A stretch of 11,850 bases of DNA, from positions 1 to 11,850 of the forward strand of contig JAAXUD010000039.1 of assembly GCA_013336205.1 (NCBI GenBank), given 5' to 3'. Of this stretch, positions 1-6,610 are shown one piece after another. A program made the translations under genes and the position numbers. Every line of letters starts with the position of its first letter. Position 1 is the stretch's first letter. The stretch comes from Lentimicrobium sp. Its GTDB lineage: Bacteria; Bacteroidota; Bacteroidia; Bacteroidales; Lentimicrobiaceae. The notes beneath the pieces were generated by a model, which saw only the letters and a list, made by a program, of their open reading frames with translations, was not told the DNA's origin and did not search any database.

Positions 1-153
1 AAAAACAGAATAATTCCCATATAGAGAATCACTAAAATCCATGCGCCTGTTACTTGTGCCGATGTTGCCAATTTCTCGCTTTTACTTTATTAGACTGTTT
101 ATTTTTTGACCTATACTCCTATCTGACTGTTTGAGGACAAGCAGGAGCAACTA
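1..153. other. Left-edge region without a firm gene
   Basis: This stretch lies downstream of the KASIII-like gene on its strand. No hairpin followed by a T run is visible, so the cassette may read on to the left. One minus-strand frame (from about 83 to the edge) encodes a hydrophobic stretch, WILVILYMGIILF, that looks like a membrane segment. Its only candidate starts are a TTG at 71 or an ATG at 20, and two stop codons lie just upstream of it. A different frame has an ATG at 42. The 5' end of a further minus-strand gene is possible, but I cannot support one. Confidence 0.3.
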
Positions 154-1143
154 TTAATATCTGAAAGCGGCTGAAGCAAACGCCAATCCACCCCCGGAAC
201 CAATAAAAACCATCAACTCACCCCGCTTAACCTTGCCTTTGGTTACTGCGTCATCAAAAGCCAGTGGAATGCACGCAGAACCTGTATAACCATAATATTG
301 CATTATAGTATGTGCTTTCTCACGCGGCACCCTTAAATTATCCATTGTCTCCCAAATAGTATTGATATTTATTTGTGTCAGGAAATAATGATCCACCGAT
401 TCTGGGGTTTCACCAATTCGCCCGGTCAGATCTATTGCCATTTTACTCCACATTTCCGTGTTTAATTCTTTGGGGAATTTTTGGACAAATTTGAGCAGAT
501 GATCCTTATTTTCAACAACTTCCCTGGTAATAGGCTGATGTGTTCCACCTGCATAAATTCCCATATAACCGTAATACTGACCCTGGGTCTGCAATTCACT
601 GGCAAGGAATCCCTGGTTAACAGTATCTTCTGCTTTCAGAATTATTACTCCTGCCCCATCTGCAAAAAGCGTTACGGTCTTTTTGTCCTGCATATTCAGA
701 TATTTGCTCATAGCGTAAGCGCCAATAACCATCACATAATGGTATTGCTCATCTGCTTTGATATATTTTGAGCCGATATCCAGCGCGGTCACAAATCCGG
801 CACACGCAGTGTTAATATCAAAAGTTCCGGCATTTATCATTCCAAGCTCATACTGAACTTTTGAAGATGTTGATGGAGAAATAAACTCAGGAGTATCAGT
901 GGAAATGATAAGCAAATCAATGTCTTCCGGTTTTAAACCGGCTCTTTCCAGTGCCTGTTTTGCAGCAGGGATGCATAAATCAGCCGTTGATTGATTTTCT
1001 GCTGCCCACCGGCGTTCGTGAATGTGAACATTTTCAACCAGCCAATCGCTGACATTCTCGCCCAGCAGCTCATCAAAATAACTATTGGGCACAATGCGTT
1101 CAGGAACATAAGCGCCGGTTGAAAGTATAATTGCGTTTCGCAT
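154..1143 (-). CDS. KASIII-like ketosynthase (FabH family) with atypical active site
   Basis: Thiolase-fold enzyme of the beta-ketoacyl-ACP synthase III family, 329 aa, the usual family length. The start at 1143 is preferred because MRNAIILSTGAYVPER matches the typical FabH N-terminus and lies 10 nt after the SDR stop. An in-frame ATG at 1176 would add 11 residues and overlap that gene. The nucleophile is Cys114 in DINTACAGF. The C-terminal 79 residues align with E. coli FabH (recalled) without gaps: YTGSACIPLAFDDA sits where FabH has GNTSAAS..., and SGGGLAF matches the glycine-rich FGGGF. In that alignment catalytic His244 becomes Thr256 (FLTQIN) and Asn274 becomes Tyr286 (YYGYTG). The pair that drives malonyl decarboxylation is therefore missing. 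The fold is certain but decarboxylative condensation is doubtful; acyl transfer or non-decarboxylative condensation are alternatives. It is the last visible gene of the thiolase-SDR-KASIII cassette. Confidence 0.88.
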   Translation of the reverse strand: MRNAIILSTGAYVPERIVPNSYFDELLGENVSDWLVENVHIHERRWAAENQSTADLCIPAAKQALERAGLKPEDIDLLIISTDTPEFISPSTSSKVQYELGMINAGTFDINTACAGFVTALDIGSKYIKADEQYHYVMVIGAYAMSKYLNMQDKKTVTLFADGAGVIILKAEDTVNQGFLASELQTQGQYYGYMGIYAGGTHQPITREVVENKDHLLKFVQKFPKELNTEMWSKMAIDLTGRIGETPESVDHYFLTQININTIWETMDNLRVPREKAHTIMQYYGYTGSACIPLAFDDAVTKGKVKRGELMVFIGSGGGLAFASAAFRY

Positions 1144-1153
1144 ACTAGCAGGA

Positions 1154-1897
1154 TTAAATTGTGATACCTCCGTCAACGCTGATCACTGCGCCATTAATGT
1201 AAGCTGCTTCATCAGAAGCCAGAAAAACAAATGCGCTGGCAATTTCTTCCGGTTTGCCCAATCTTCCGAGTGGAACTTTTTCACGCATGGAAGCCAACAC
1301 ATTCTCAGGCATCAGGGTAACCATTTCAGTTGATATAAATCCGGGTGCAATTGCATTGGCTGTTATTCCTTTTCGTCCCAGTTCCCGGGCCCAGGTTTTG
1401 GTCATACCAATAACGCCGGCTTTGGTAGCCACGTAATTTGTTTGTCCGAAATTGCCATATAAGGCAACTACTGAGGATGTAGAAATGATGCGGCCGTAAC
1501 TCTTATCCATCATAAAAGGTGAAACTGCCTTTGTGCAATAGAAAACACCGCTCAGATTCACATCGATCACTTGCTGCCACTGATCGACACTCATTTTCTT
1601 CAGGCTTGCATCGCGGGTGATACCGGCGTTATTAATCAGGATGTCAATTTTGCCATATCTTTCGGCAACTATTGTTGCTGCAGCTTCAACTTCCTGAAAA
1701 ACAGAAGTATTGACTTTATAAAAACTGGCTTCTCCCCCATCTGCATGGATATCTTCAACCAGGCGGTTTCCCTTTTCTTCATTCAGGTCCCAAATCACTG
1801 CTATGGCGCCTTCCTGTGCAAAACGAATGGCTGTTGCCTTTCCAATTCCGTCGGCACCACCGGTAATAATGGCGACTTTTTTTTCTAATCTTTTCAT
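1154..1897 (-). CDS. Short-chain dehydrogenase/reductase, FabG/PhaB-like
   Basis: Classical SDR of 247 aa, probably a cytoplasmic 3-oxoacyl-CoA/ACP reductase. Visible motifs are the nucleotide-binding TGGADGIG (12-19), NNAG (89-92), the structural Asn in DVNLSG (114), catalytic Ser142 with Tyr155 and Lys159 (NYVATK), and the PG motif at 185-186. The Ser-Tyr spacing of 13 equals that of E. coli FabG. Asp37 ends the second beta strand (VIWDLN). In classical SDRs an acidic residue there usually favours NAD(H), whereas FabG and PhaB use NADPH. The gene begins 48 nt after the thiolase stop and is followed 10 nt later by the KASIII-like gene, which implies one transcript. Reduction of acetoacetyl-CoA made by the upstream thiolase is the natural inference, although substrate cannot be read from sequence. 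Confidence 0.9.
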   Translation of the reverse strand: MKRLEKKVAIITGGADGIGKATAIRFAQEGAIAVIWDLNEEKGNRLVEDIHADGGEASFYKVNTSVFQEVEAAATIVAERYGKIDILINNAGITRDASLKKMSVDQWQQVIDVNLSGVFYCTKAVSPFMMDKSYGRIISTSSVVALYGNFGQTNYVATKAGVIGMTKTWARELGRKGITANAIAPGFISTEMVTLMPENVLASMREKVPLGRLGKPEEIASAFVFLASDEAAYINGAVISVDGGITI

Positions 1898-1945
1898 TTT
1901 ATTGTACTTATTTTAATCAATTCATTAAAAATCGTAATTATTGTT

Positions 1946-3124
1946 TTACCGCTCAACAATGATGGAAGTACCCATTCCACCTCCAATGCAGAGGGTTGCT
2001 AAGCCGGTTTTTGCATTGCGCCTGCCCATTTCATAGATCAGTGAGATAAGTATTCGTGCACCGGAGGCTCCGATCGGATGTCCCAGCGCTATCGCGCCGC
2101 CGTTTACATTTACTTTTTCAGGATCAAGGGCAAGATCACGGGCAACAGCGATAGACTGTGATGCAAATGCTTCGTTTGCTTCTACCAGATCAAGCTGATC
2201 AACCGTATAACCGATGCGCTCAAGGGCTTTACGTGAAGCAGGAACCGGCCCGTAACCCATAATGGTCGGATCAAGCGCCACGGAAGCGTAAGATTTTATG
2301 GTAACAAGCGGGGTGAGTCCCAACTCATCAGCTTTCTGTTTTGACATCACGATCAACATGGCAGCACCATCGTTGATCCCGGAAGAGTTTCCGGCAGTTA
2401 CTGTGCCGGCCTTATCAAAAGCAGGCGGCAGTTTAGCTAATTTATCAATGGTAGTGCCGGGTCGTGGATACTCATCGGTATCAACTACAATCGGGTCGCC
2501 TTTGCGCTGAGGAATAATTACAGGTACAATCTCGTCCCTGAACTTCCCGGATTTTTGTGCTGCTTCTGCCTTTAACTGACTTTTAAGAGCAAATTCATCC
2601 TGTTCCTCACGGCTTATATTCCAGCGTTTGGCAATATTTTCGGCAGTAACGCCCATATGATAGTTGTTGAACGTCTCGGTCAGACCATCATGGATCATGC
2701 TGTCAATAATTTTCCCATCACCCATTCGGTAACCATAACGGCCTTTGGGAAGCAAATAGGGAGCATTGGTCATACTTTCAGTACCTCCGGCCAATATCAC
2801 CTCGGCATCACCCAGCATGATAAACTGCGCTGCCATACTAACTGCCCGCAAACCTGAACCACATAATTTATTGATGGTCATCGCTGTTACTGTTTCCGGA
2901 ACTCCGGCATATACAGCCACCTGACGCGCAACATTTTGTCCCAGTCCGGCCGATAGTATGTTACCAATAATAACATCATCGATGATAGCCGGATCAATTC
3001 CAGCTCTTTTGATGGCTTCCTTAGCTGCTATGGTTCCAAGTTCCACAGCGCTCAGGCCGGCAAGTGCTCCTCCGAACGACCCTATGGGCGTACGGGCTGC
3101 TGATACAATTACTACCTCTCTCAT
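1946..3124 (-). CDS. Acetyl-CoA acetyltransferase (thiolase II, AtoB/PhaA-like)
   Basis: Full-length thiolase of 392 aa. It carries the nucleophilic Cys88 (NKLCGSG), NEAF (317-320), His349 in [14 protein letters not shown], and the second catalytic Cys379 in CIGGGMG. The YHMG motif at 155-158 contains the Met typical of short-chain biosynthetic thiolases, so acetyl-CoA to acetoacetyl-CoA is the likely reaction. A longer beta-oxidation substrate is less likely but not excluded. It is the first gene of the minus-strand cassette with the SDR (48 nt downstream) and the KASIII-like gene. No FadB-like partner is in the window. The start [15 protein letters not shown] is the canonical thiolase N-terminus. 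I see no Shine-Dalgarno sequence and no clear -7 motif upstream. Confidence 0.94.
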   Translation of the reverse strand: MREVVIVSAARTPIGSFGGALAGLSAVELGTIAAKEAIKRAGIDPAIIDDVIIGNILSAGLGQNVARQVAVYAGVPETVTAMTINKLCGSGLRAVSMAAQFIMLGDAEVILAGGTESMTNAPYLLPKGRYGYRMGDGKIIDSMIHDGLTETFNNYHMGVTAENIAKRWNISREEQDEFALKSQLKAEAAQKSGKFRDEIVPVIIPQRKGDPIVVDTDEYPRPGTTIDKLAKLPPAFDKAGTVTAGNSSGINDGAAMLIVMSKQKADELGLTPLVTIKSYASVALDPTIMGYGPVPASRKALERIGYTVDQLDLVEANEAFASQSIAVARDLALDPEKVNVNGGAIALGHPIGASGARILISLIYEMGRRNAKTGLATLCIGGGMGTSIIVER

Positions 3125-3373
3125 TGACGTAAATCTTTGGAAATATTTTTATGCTAAATAATCACCAATTTGCTGATCAGTAAAGCCAGCTATCAAGTTC
3201 ATCAGGGCTGACTTTTTACATTATTGCCCTATTAATACTATTATATTCAACTGTTATTCAATATACTATACATTAATAATAAGGGGTCTGACTTATATAA
3301 TTCAACCTAACTTTTAGAAATACAAACCACTAACAATACAAGCAGAAAATAAACTTAAGTGCCTGAATATAAT
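3125..3373. other. Intergenic region upstream of the thiolase cassette
   Basis: This AT-rich spacer separates the stop of the helical orphan gene from the thiolase start, both on the minus strand. It should hold the cassette promoter, but I find no good TAnnTTTG element on the minus strand. A short inverted pair, AGGGC...GCCCT around 3206-3231, has a 17-nt loop and no T run, so I do not call a terminator. Confidence 0.4.
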
Positions 3374-4807
3374 TTAATTAGTATAATTTAAGCTCCTGAT
3401 AGTTCCATCTTTAAAAAACACATCAGGCACATGCACATGCAGTTCCTTACCCAGATCGGCCATAAGGCGGCATTTATGCGGATCATTCACCATTGATAAC
3501 GCCGGCTCCAGCACTTGTTGTAATAATTCAACTTCATTTATTTCACATTCTTTATAGGTTGCGACTGCATAATACCAGGTGATGGTTGGGATATAAACAG
3601 CCCGTTGTTTGTAATCCGATTCACGTTCCATCAGTTTATAGCGCTTCGATATTTGCAATAAACGCTGGTACTTTTCCATTGCAATAAGTGATTGCAGGTA
3701 AGAAGCGAAAAAAGTGTGCCAGCGAAATTCAAAAATCTGCTCCTTGTAACCATTCAGAAATGTTTCGGCATAGTCAGCCGCTTCAGCAGCCCTTTGATTT
3801 TTATTCAGTGCCCTGATATAAAAAGAGGCAAACCCTACCCTGTTGTGGTGGCTCTTGGTATTTTTAAGTTCACTGAATGAGTCCTGCATCAGTTTCAGCG
3901 CTTTGGAATTATTATTCTGCCTGAGCAAAACTGCGCAAAGGTTATTAACGTAATGAAGGTAATCACCCGAATGCTGCCTCACTGAAAGATAGCCGTATTC
4001 AGAAGCTTTGGCCAGCTCATTTCTTTTAGAATGCAACATTACACGATTCGCATAATAATTCAGCAGGATTCGTCTGGAATAGAAAAGCCCGGTCCGCATC
4101 ATTTTATCCAGATCGTTGTACAATTGATCCAGTTTTTCGTATTCCTTGTAATTAAAGTGAATCAATGTTAGCCTTACAATCGCCAGATAACGATTCAATC
4201 CATCCAGATTCTCATTATAAAATACGGTTCTCAGCCAATCCTCCCAGTTACGTGATTCAGTATTATTCAGCGCATATTGGTTAACAATATCAATAGTAGC
4301 TTCATGCATACGACGATTTACATCAACACACAGATCATACAGCGACCGGTAATCATTCAGAAAACGATCAACTATCCGGTTGTAATGGTGCCTGAACCTG
4401 ATGAGCAGGTAAAAACGATAGTTCCTGATGATTTCGTAAAGCCTGATAAAATAGTAGGGAGGTTTATCAAAACCCTTAATTAGTCTGATTAATGCATCTT
4501 CTTCGCGGGGTGTAATCGAATCCATCATTATCCGCTTGTCAATCTCAAGAAGCCATTCATAATAGATGTCAACTTCAATTGCTTCAAGACGGCTGATTAT
4601 CCAGTTCTTCAGGTTCGAATATTTACGCTTGTCAATGGATACCTTATAGGGAAATGTATGATCCGGATGGTGTGTATTGTGGTGGATCAATTCCAGGATT
4701 GAAATATTCTCCGGATCTTTAAACTGATGAACCGAAAGAAGATAGGAAACCTCGTGGGGTAGCAGCGCATTGGCAAAACGGGAGAAGTTTGTTAATCGGG
4801 CTGACAT
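3374..4807 (-). CDS. Helical TPR-like protein of unknown function
   Basis: A 477-aa protein that I do not recognise. It has no signal peptide and no clear membrane segment, so it is probably cytoplasmic. Residues about 1-200 are rich in His, Arg, Tyr and aromatic residues, for example RNYRFYLLIRFRHHYNRI at 128-145. Residues about 205-440 look like a superhelix of paired amphipathic helices. Stretches such as LLNYYANRVMLHSKRNELAKA (248-268), YVNNLCAVLLRQNNNSKALK (286-305) and FASYLQSLIAMEKYQRLLQ (367-385) have TPR-like spacing of small and aromatic residues. No catalytic motif is visible, so a scaffolding or protein-interaction role is an inference from the repeat-like architecture. It stands alone, 249 bp upstream of the thiolase cassette and divergent from the flavoprotein gene. 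The N-terminus MSARLTNFSRF is plausible and lacks an upstream Shine-Dalgarno sequence. Confidence 0.85.
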   Translation of the reverse strand: MSARLTNFSRFANALLPHEVSYLLSVHQFKDPENISILELIHHNTHHPDHTFPYKVSIDKRKYSNLKNWIISRLEAIEVDIYYEWLLEIDKRIMMDSITPREEDALIRLIKGFDKPPYYFIRLYEIIRNYRFYLLIRFRHHYNRIVDRFLNDYRSLYDLCVDVNRRMHEATIDIVNQYALNNTESRNWEDWLRTVFYNENLDGLNRYLAIVRLTLIHFNYKEYEKLDQLYNDLDKMMRTGLFYSRRILLNYYANRVMLHSKRNELAKASEYGYLSVRQHSGDYLHYVNNLCAVLLRQNNNSKALKLMQDSFSELKNTKSHHNRVGFASFYIRALNKNQRAAEAADYAETFLNGYKEQIFEFRWHTFFASYLQSLIAMEKYQRLLQISKRYKLMERESDYKQRAVYIPTITWYYAVATYKECEINEVELLQQVLEPALSMVNDPHKCRLMADLGKELHVHVPDVFFKDGTIRSLNYTN

Positions 4808-4928
4808 GAACTATTATGAGTAATTAAGTTATATATGCTGGTTAGTTTCGGGTTTCTTGAAATGCTTATCCGATTTCATGAATAAAATCCGGTAAAAAAA
4901 TAATCCTGAAGGCTAAATACCCTTTTCT

Positions 4929-4953
4929 CATTTTCTGCTAAGGTAAGAAAATG
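4929..4953. repeat. 8-bp inverted repeat, possible operator
   Basis: CATTTTCT (4929-4936) and AGAAAATG (4946-4953) are perfect inverted copies around a 9-nt spacer, in the middle of the divergent intergenic region. No T run follows, which argues against a terminator. Dyad symmetry of this size between divergent genes is compatible with a regulator site, but no regulator gene is in the window, and AT-rich DNA makes chance palindromes common. Confidence 0.3.
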
Positions 4954-5055
4954 GACAATGAATAATAATAAATGACAGTCAATTTTGTATTGAGCTGTTA
5001 TACTGAATATTATGCTCTTTACCACTTCAAATCGACACATGTAAATATTAACCTA

Positions 5056-5088
5056 TTTAAAATAAATCAATATTTATGCGTATCTTTA
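5056..5088 (+). promoter_or_regulatory. Weak candidate promoter of the flavoprotein gene
   Basis: TATCTTTA at 5081-5088 matches the Bacteroidota -7 element TAnnTTTG except for its last base. TTTA at 5056-5059, 21 nt upstream, is one base off the -33 TTTG. It would give a leader of about 25-30 nt containing the Shine-Dalgarno sequence. Both boxes are imperfect, so confidence is low. Confidence 0.35.
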
Positions 5089-5108
5089 CGGAAATTTATT
5101 AAATTAAC

Positions 5109-5115
5109 AGGGGGA
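5109..5115 (+). promoter_or_regulatory. Shine-Dalgarno sequence fixing the flavoprotein start
   Basis: AGGGGGA lies 6 nt before the ATG at 5122, an unusually clear ribosome binding site for this window. It rules in favour of that ATG over the upstream in-frame ATG at 4972 and over the GTG at 5119, which would leave only 3 nt of spacing. Confidence 0.7.
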
Positions 5116-5121
5116 TTTGTG

Positions 5122-6210
5122 ATGAGGGAATTAAAAATTGGTGGGTTAACCATTCCGGTGCCCATTATTCAGGGAGGCATGGGTGTTGGCATTTCGATGT
5201 CGGGTCTTGCCGCTGCAGTTGCGAATGAAGGAGGTGTTGGTGTTATTTCAGCCGCGGGATTAGGGCTGGTGCACCGGAACTCTGCTTTAGATTATCTTGA
5301 GGCTAATATAGAAGGCTTAAAGACGGAAATAAGAATTGCAAAGGAAAAAACAAAGGGTATTATTGGTGTTAACATCATGGTTGCCATGTCAAACTTTGCA
5401 GACCTGGTTTCTACTGCCATCTCTGAAAAAGCCGATATTATTTTTTCAGGTGCCGGATTGCCATTGGAGTTGCCTAAGTTTTTAAAACCAGACAGCATTA
5501 CCAAACTTGTTCCGATCGTTTCTTCGGGCAGGGCTGCAAAACTCATCTGTGACAAATGGAAAACCACACACAATTATCTGCCTGATGCCATTGTTGTTGA
5601 AGGGCCAAAAGCAGGTGGTCACCTTGGTTTTAAAAGAAATCAGCTTGAGGATGCGAATTTCACACTCGAACAGCTGATTCCGGAAGTAGTCAGGGAAGTC
5701 AGATTCTTTGAAGATAAGTACCAGCAGGAAATTCCGGTAATTGCCGCAGGCGGAATTTATACCGGGCAGGATATATTTGACATTATTCAAAAGGGTGCCA
5801 AAGGGGTGCAAATGGGTACCAGGTTTGTGACTACGGAAGAATGTGATGCTTCGCCCGGATTTAAACAAGCCTATATTAATGCCGGCGAAAATGACATTGA
5901 AATCATTCAAAGTCCGGTAGGTATGCCAGGCAGGGCTGTCAGTAATAATTTTATTGACAAGGTAAAACTAGGTTTAAAAACCCCGATCAAATGTCCTTTC
6001 CATTGCATTAAAACCTGCGATGTATCGAGCAGCCCCTATTGTATTATTACAGCACTTTACAATGCTTACAAAGGCAATATGGAAGGCGGATATGCTTTTG
6101 CGGGTAGCAATGCCCATCTGGCTACCAAGATAACTACAGTAAAAGAGATTTTTAAAGAACTGGTGGCTGATTGGCAGATAGCCATCAACCGGTCAGAACA
6201 AAAGACCTGA
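5122..6210 (+). CDS. NAD(P)H-dependent flavin oxidoreductase (nitronate monooxygenase/FabK-like) with C-terminal Cys cluster
   Basis: A 362-aa TIM-barrel FMN enzyme. The start at 5122 is chosen because MRELKIGGLTIPVPIIQGGM is the family N-terminus and a Shine-Dalgarno sequence precedes it; a frame open from 4972 would add 50 residues unlike the family. Motifs are QGGMG (17-21), GVNIM (82-86), the catalytic His167 in KAGGHLG (163-169), the phosphate-binding AAGGI (208-212) and GVQMGTRF (228-235). The family includes class I nitronate monooxygenases, which oxidise alkyl nitronates, and FabK enoyl-ACP reductases. The sequence does not separate these securely, and nitronate monooxygenase is the default label. 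The C-terminal extension has CPFHCIKTC...YC (Cys291, 295, 299, 307), with C-x3-C-x3-C-x7-C spacing that could bind a metal or an Fe-S cluster. It is monocistronic, closed by a terminator 20 nt downstream. Confidence 0.88.
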   Translation: MRELKIGGLTIPVPIIQGGMGVGISMSGLAAAVANEGGVGVISAAGLGLVHRNSALDYLEANIEGLKTEIRIAKEKTKGIIGVNIMVAMSNFADLVSTAISEKADIIFSGAGLPLELPKFLKPDSITKLVPIVSSGRAAKLICDKWKTTHNYLPDAIVVEGPKAGGHLGFKRNQLEDANFTLEQLIPEVVREVRFFEDKYQQEIPVIAAGGIYTGQDIFDIIQKGAKGVQMGTRFVTTEECDASPGFKQAYINAGENDIEIIQSPVGMPGRAVSNNFIDKVKLGLKTPIKCPFHCIKTCDVSSSPYCIITALYNAYKGNMEGGYAFAGSNAHLATKITTVKEIFKELVADWQIAINRSEQKT

Positions 6211-6229
6211 AACAACCTGGAATTATTTC

Positions 6230-6262
6230 AGCCTCATTCTTGAAGAGTGAGGCTTTTTTTTT
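6230..6262 (+). terminator. Intrinsic terminator of the flavoprotein gene
   Basis: AGCCTCA and TGAGGCT form a 7-bp stem that extends inward through a G-T wobble and three more pairs to about 11 bp around a 3-nt loop. A run of nine T residues (6254-6262) follows immediately. It begins 20 nt after the stop codon at 6208-6210. Confidence 0.92.
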
Positions 6263-6374
6263 GAGTTTATTCTGCAAAATAAACATGCCATAAATAACCA
6301 CCCGTCGTCAATCGCTAGCTGAAGTATATTTTTGTTAATAATTAAAAGGTTGTTTAAATTTCATTTCATTTTTC

Positions 6375-6399
6375 AATAGGCCCGTCCTTTAGGGCGGGT
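6375..6399 (+). repeat. REP-like hairpin, left copy
   Basis: CCCGTCCTTTAGGGCGGG (6381-6398) folds into an 8-bp stem with one T-G wobble and a TT loop, and is preceded by AATAGG. A GC-rich short hairpin with a single wobble and a conserved 5' flank resembles the REP units mobilised by REP-associated tyrosine transposases. That link is an inference. Confidence 0.7.
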
Positions 6400-6503
6400 C
6401 TCAAATATATTATCACAAACGTTGGCAAAATCCTGAAAAATTTATTCTTAAAATTACAAATTTTTCAGGATTTTGCTCTACAGGGTTTGTGGTTTTTCTA
6501 TAA

Positions 6504-6528
6504 ACCCGCCCTAAAGGACGGGCCTATT
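6504..6528 (-). repeat. REP-like hairpin, inverted right copy
   Basis: Exact reverse complement of 6375-6399 over all 25 bases, so the two hairpins face each other across about 104 bp. Perfect identity, within a spacer that has diverged elsewhere, suggests either selection on the hairpin or recent duplication of it. Confidence 0.7.
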
Positions 6529-6583
6529 CATAGAGTTTTGCAAAATTTAAACAGTCTCTAAGCTGATTGCATCAATTTTGGTA

Positions 6584-6591
6584 TAAATTTG
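6584..6591 (+). promoter_or_regulatory. -7 promoter element upstream of yggS
   Basis: TAAATTTG is an exact match to the Bacteroidota TAnnTTTG consensus. Initiation about 7 nt downstream would give a leader of roughly 13 nt before the ATG at 6611. No good -33 TTTG is present at the expected spacing. The palindromic element ends 30 bp upstream. Confidence 0.55.
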
Positions 6592-6610
6592 CATTGACTA
6601 CCCTGCTATC

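Larger units (their letters stand above)
4808..5121. other. Divergent intergenic region
   Basis: This AT-rich region of about 310 bp separates the minus-strand helical orphan gene from the plus-strand flavoprotein gene, so it must carry promoters in both directions. It contains an 8-bp inverted repeat at 4929-4953, a weak candidate promoter at 5056-5088 and a Shine-Dalgarno sequence at 5109-5115. An open frame from 4972 into the flavoprotein gene is treated as non-coding leader. No convincing -7 element was found for the minus-strand gene. Confidence 0.55.
6351..6553. repeat. ~200-bp imperfect palindromic element (MITE- or BIME-like)
   Basis: A nested inverted repeat centred near 6451. Outer arms: TGTTTAAATTT (6351-6361) and its complement (6543-6553), 11 bp. 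Main arms: a perfect 25-bp pair, 6375-6399 and 6504-6528. Middle: CACAAAC (6414-6420) with GTTTGTG (6485-6491). Inner arms: GCAAAATCCTGAAAAATTT (6425-6443), a perfect 19-bp pair with 6458-6476, around a 14-nt loop. Each 25-bp arm also contains its own hairpin. It is non-coding, has no obvious target-site duplication, and sits between the flavoprotein terminator and the yggS promoter. This organisation suits a non-autonomous mobile element or an inverted pair of REP sequences. No transposase is visible here. Confidence 0.85.

Noticed and set aside
1..83. Minus-strand membrane-like peptide at the left edge
   Set aside because: There is only a TTG or a very late ATG start, stops lie directly upstream and too few residues are visible, so it is not annotated as a gene.
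1144..1176. ATG at 1176 as start of the KASIII-like gene
   Set aside because: It overlaps the SDR stop and adds 11 residues ahead of a canonical FabH N-terminus that starts at 1143. It cannot be excluded but is less likely.
4972..5121. Upstream in-frame ATG giving a 412-aa flavoprotein
   Set aside because: The 50 extra residues do not resemble the family N-terminus, and a good Shine-Dalgarno sequence sits 6 nt before the ATG at 5122. The stretch is better read as promoter and leader.
5482..5910. 142-aa minus-strand open frame inside the flavoprotein gene
   Set aside because: It lies wholly opposite a well-supported gene and resembles no protein family I know. It is a shadow frame, as are the other frames opposite the large genes.
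6351..6553. Palindrome as an integron attC site or a CRISPR fragment
   Set aside because: The expected attC core boxes (RYYYAAC/GTTRRRY) are not at the ends, and there is no integrase. There are no regularly spaced direct repeats with unique spacers, so neither fits.
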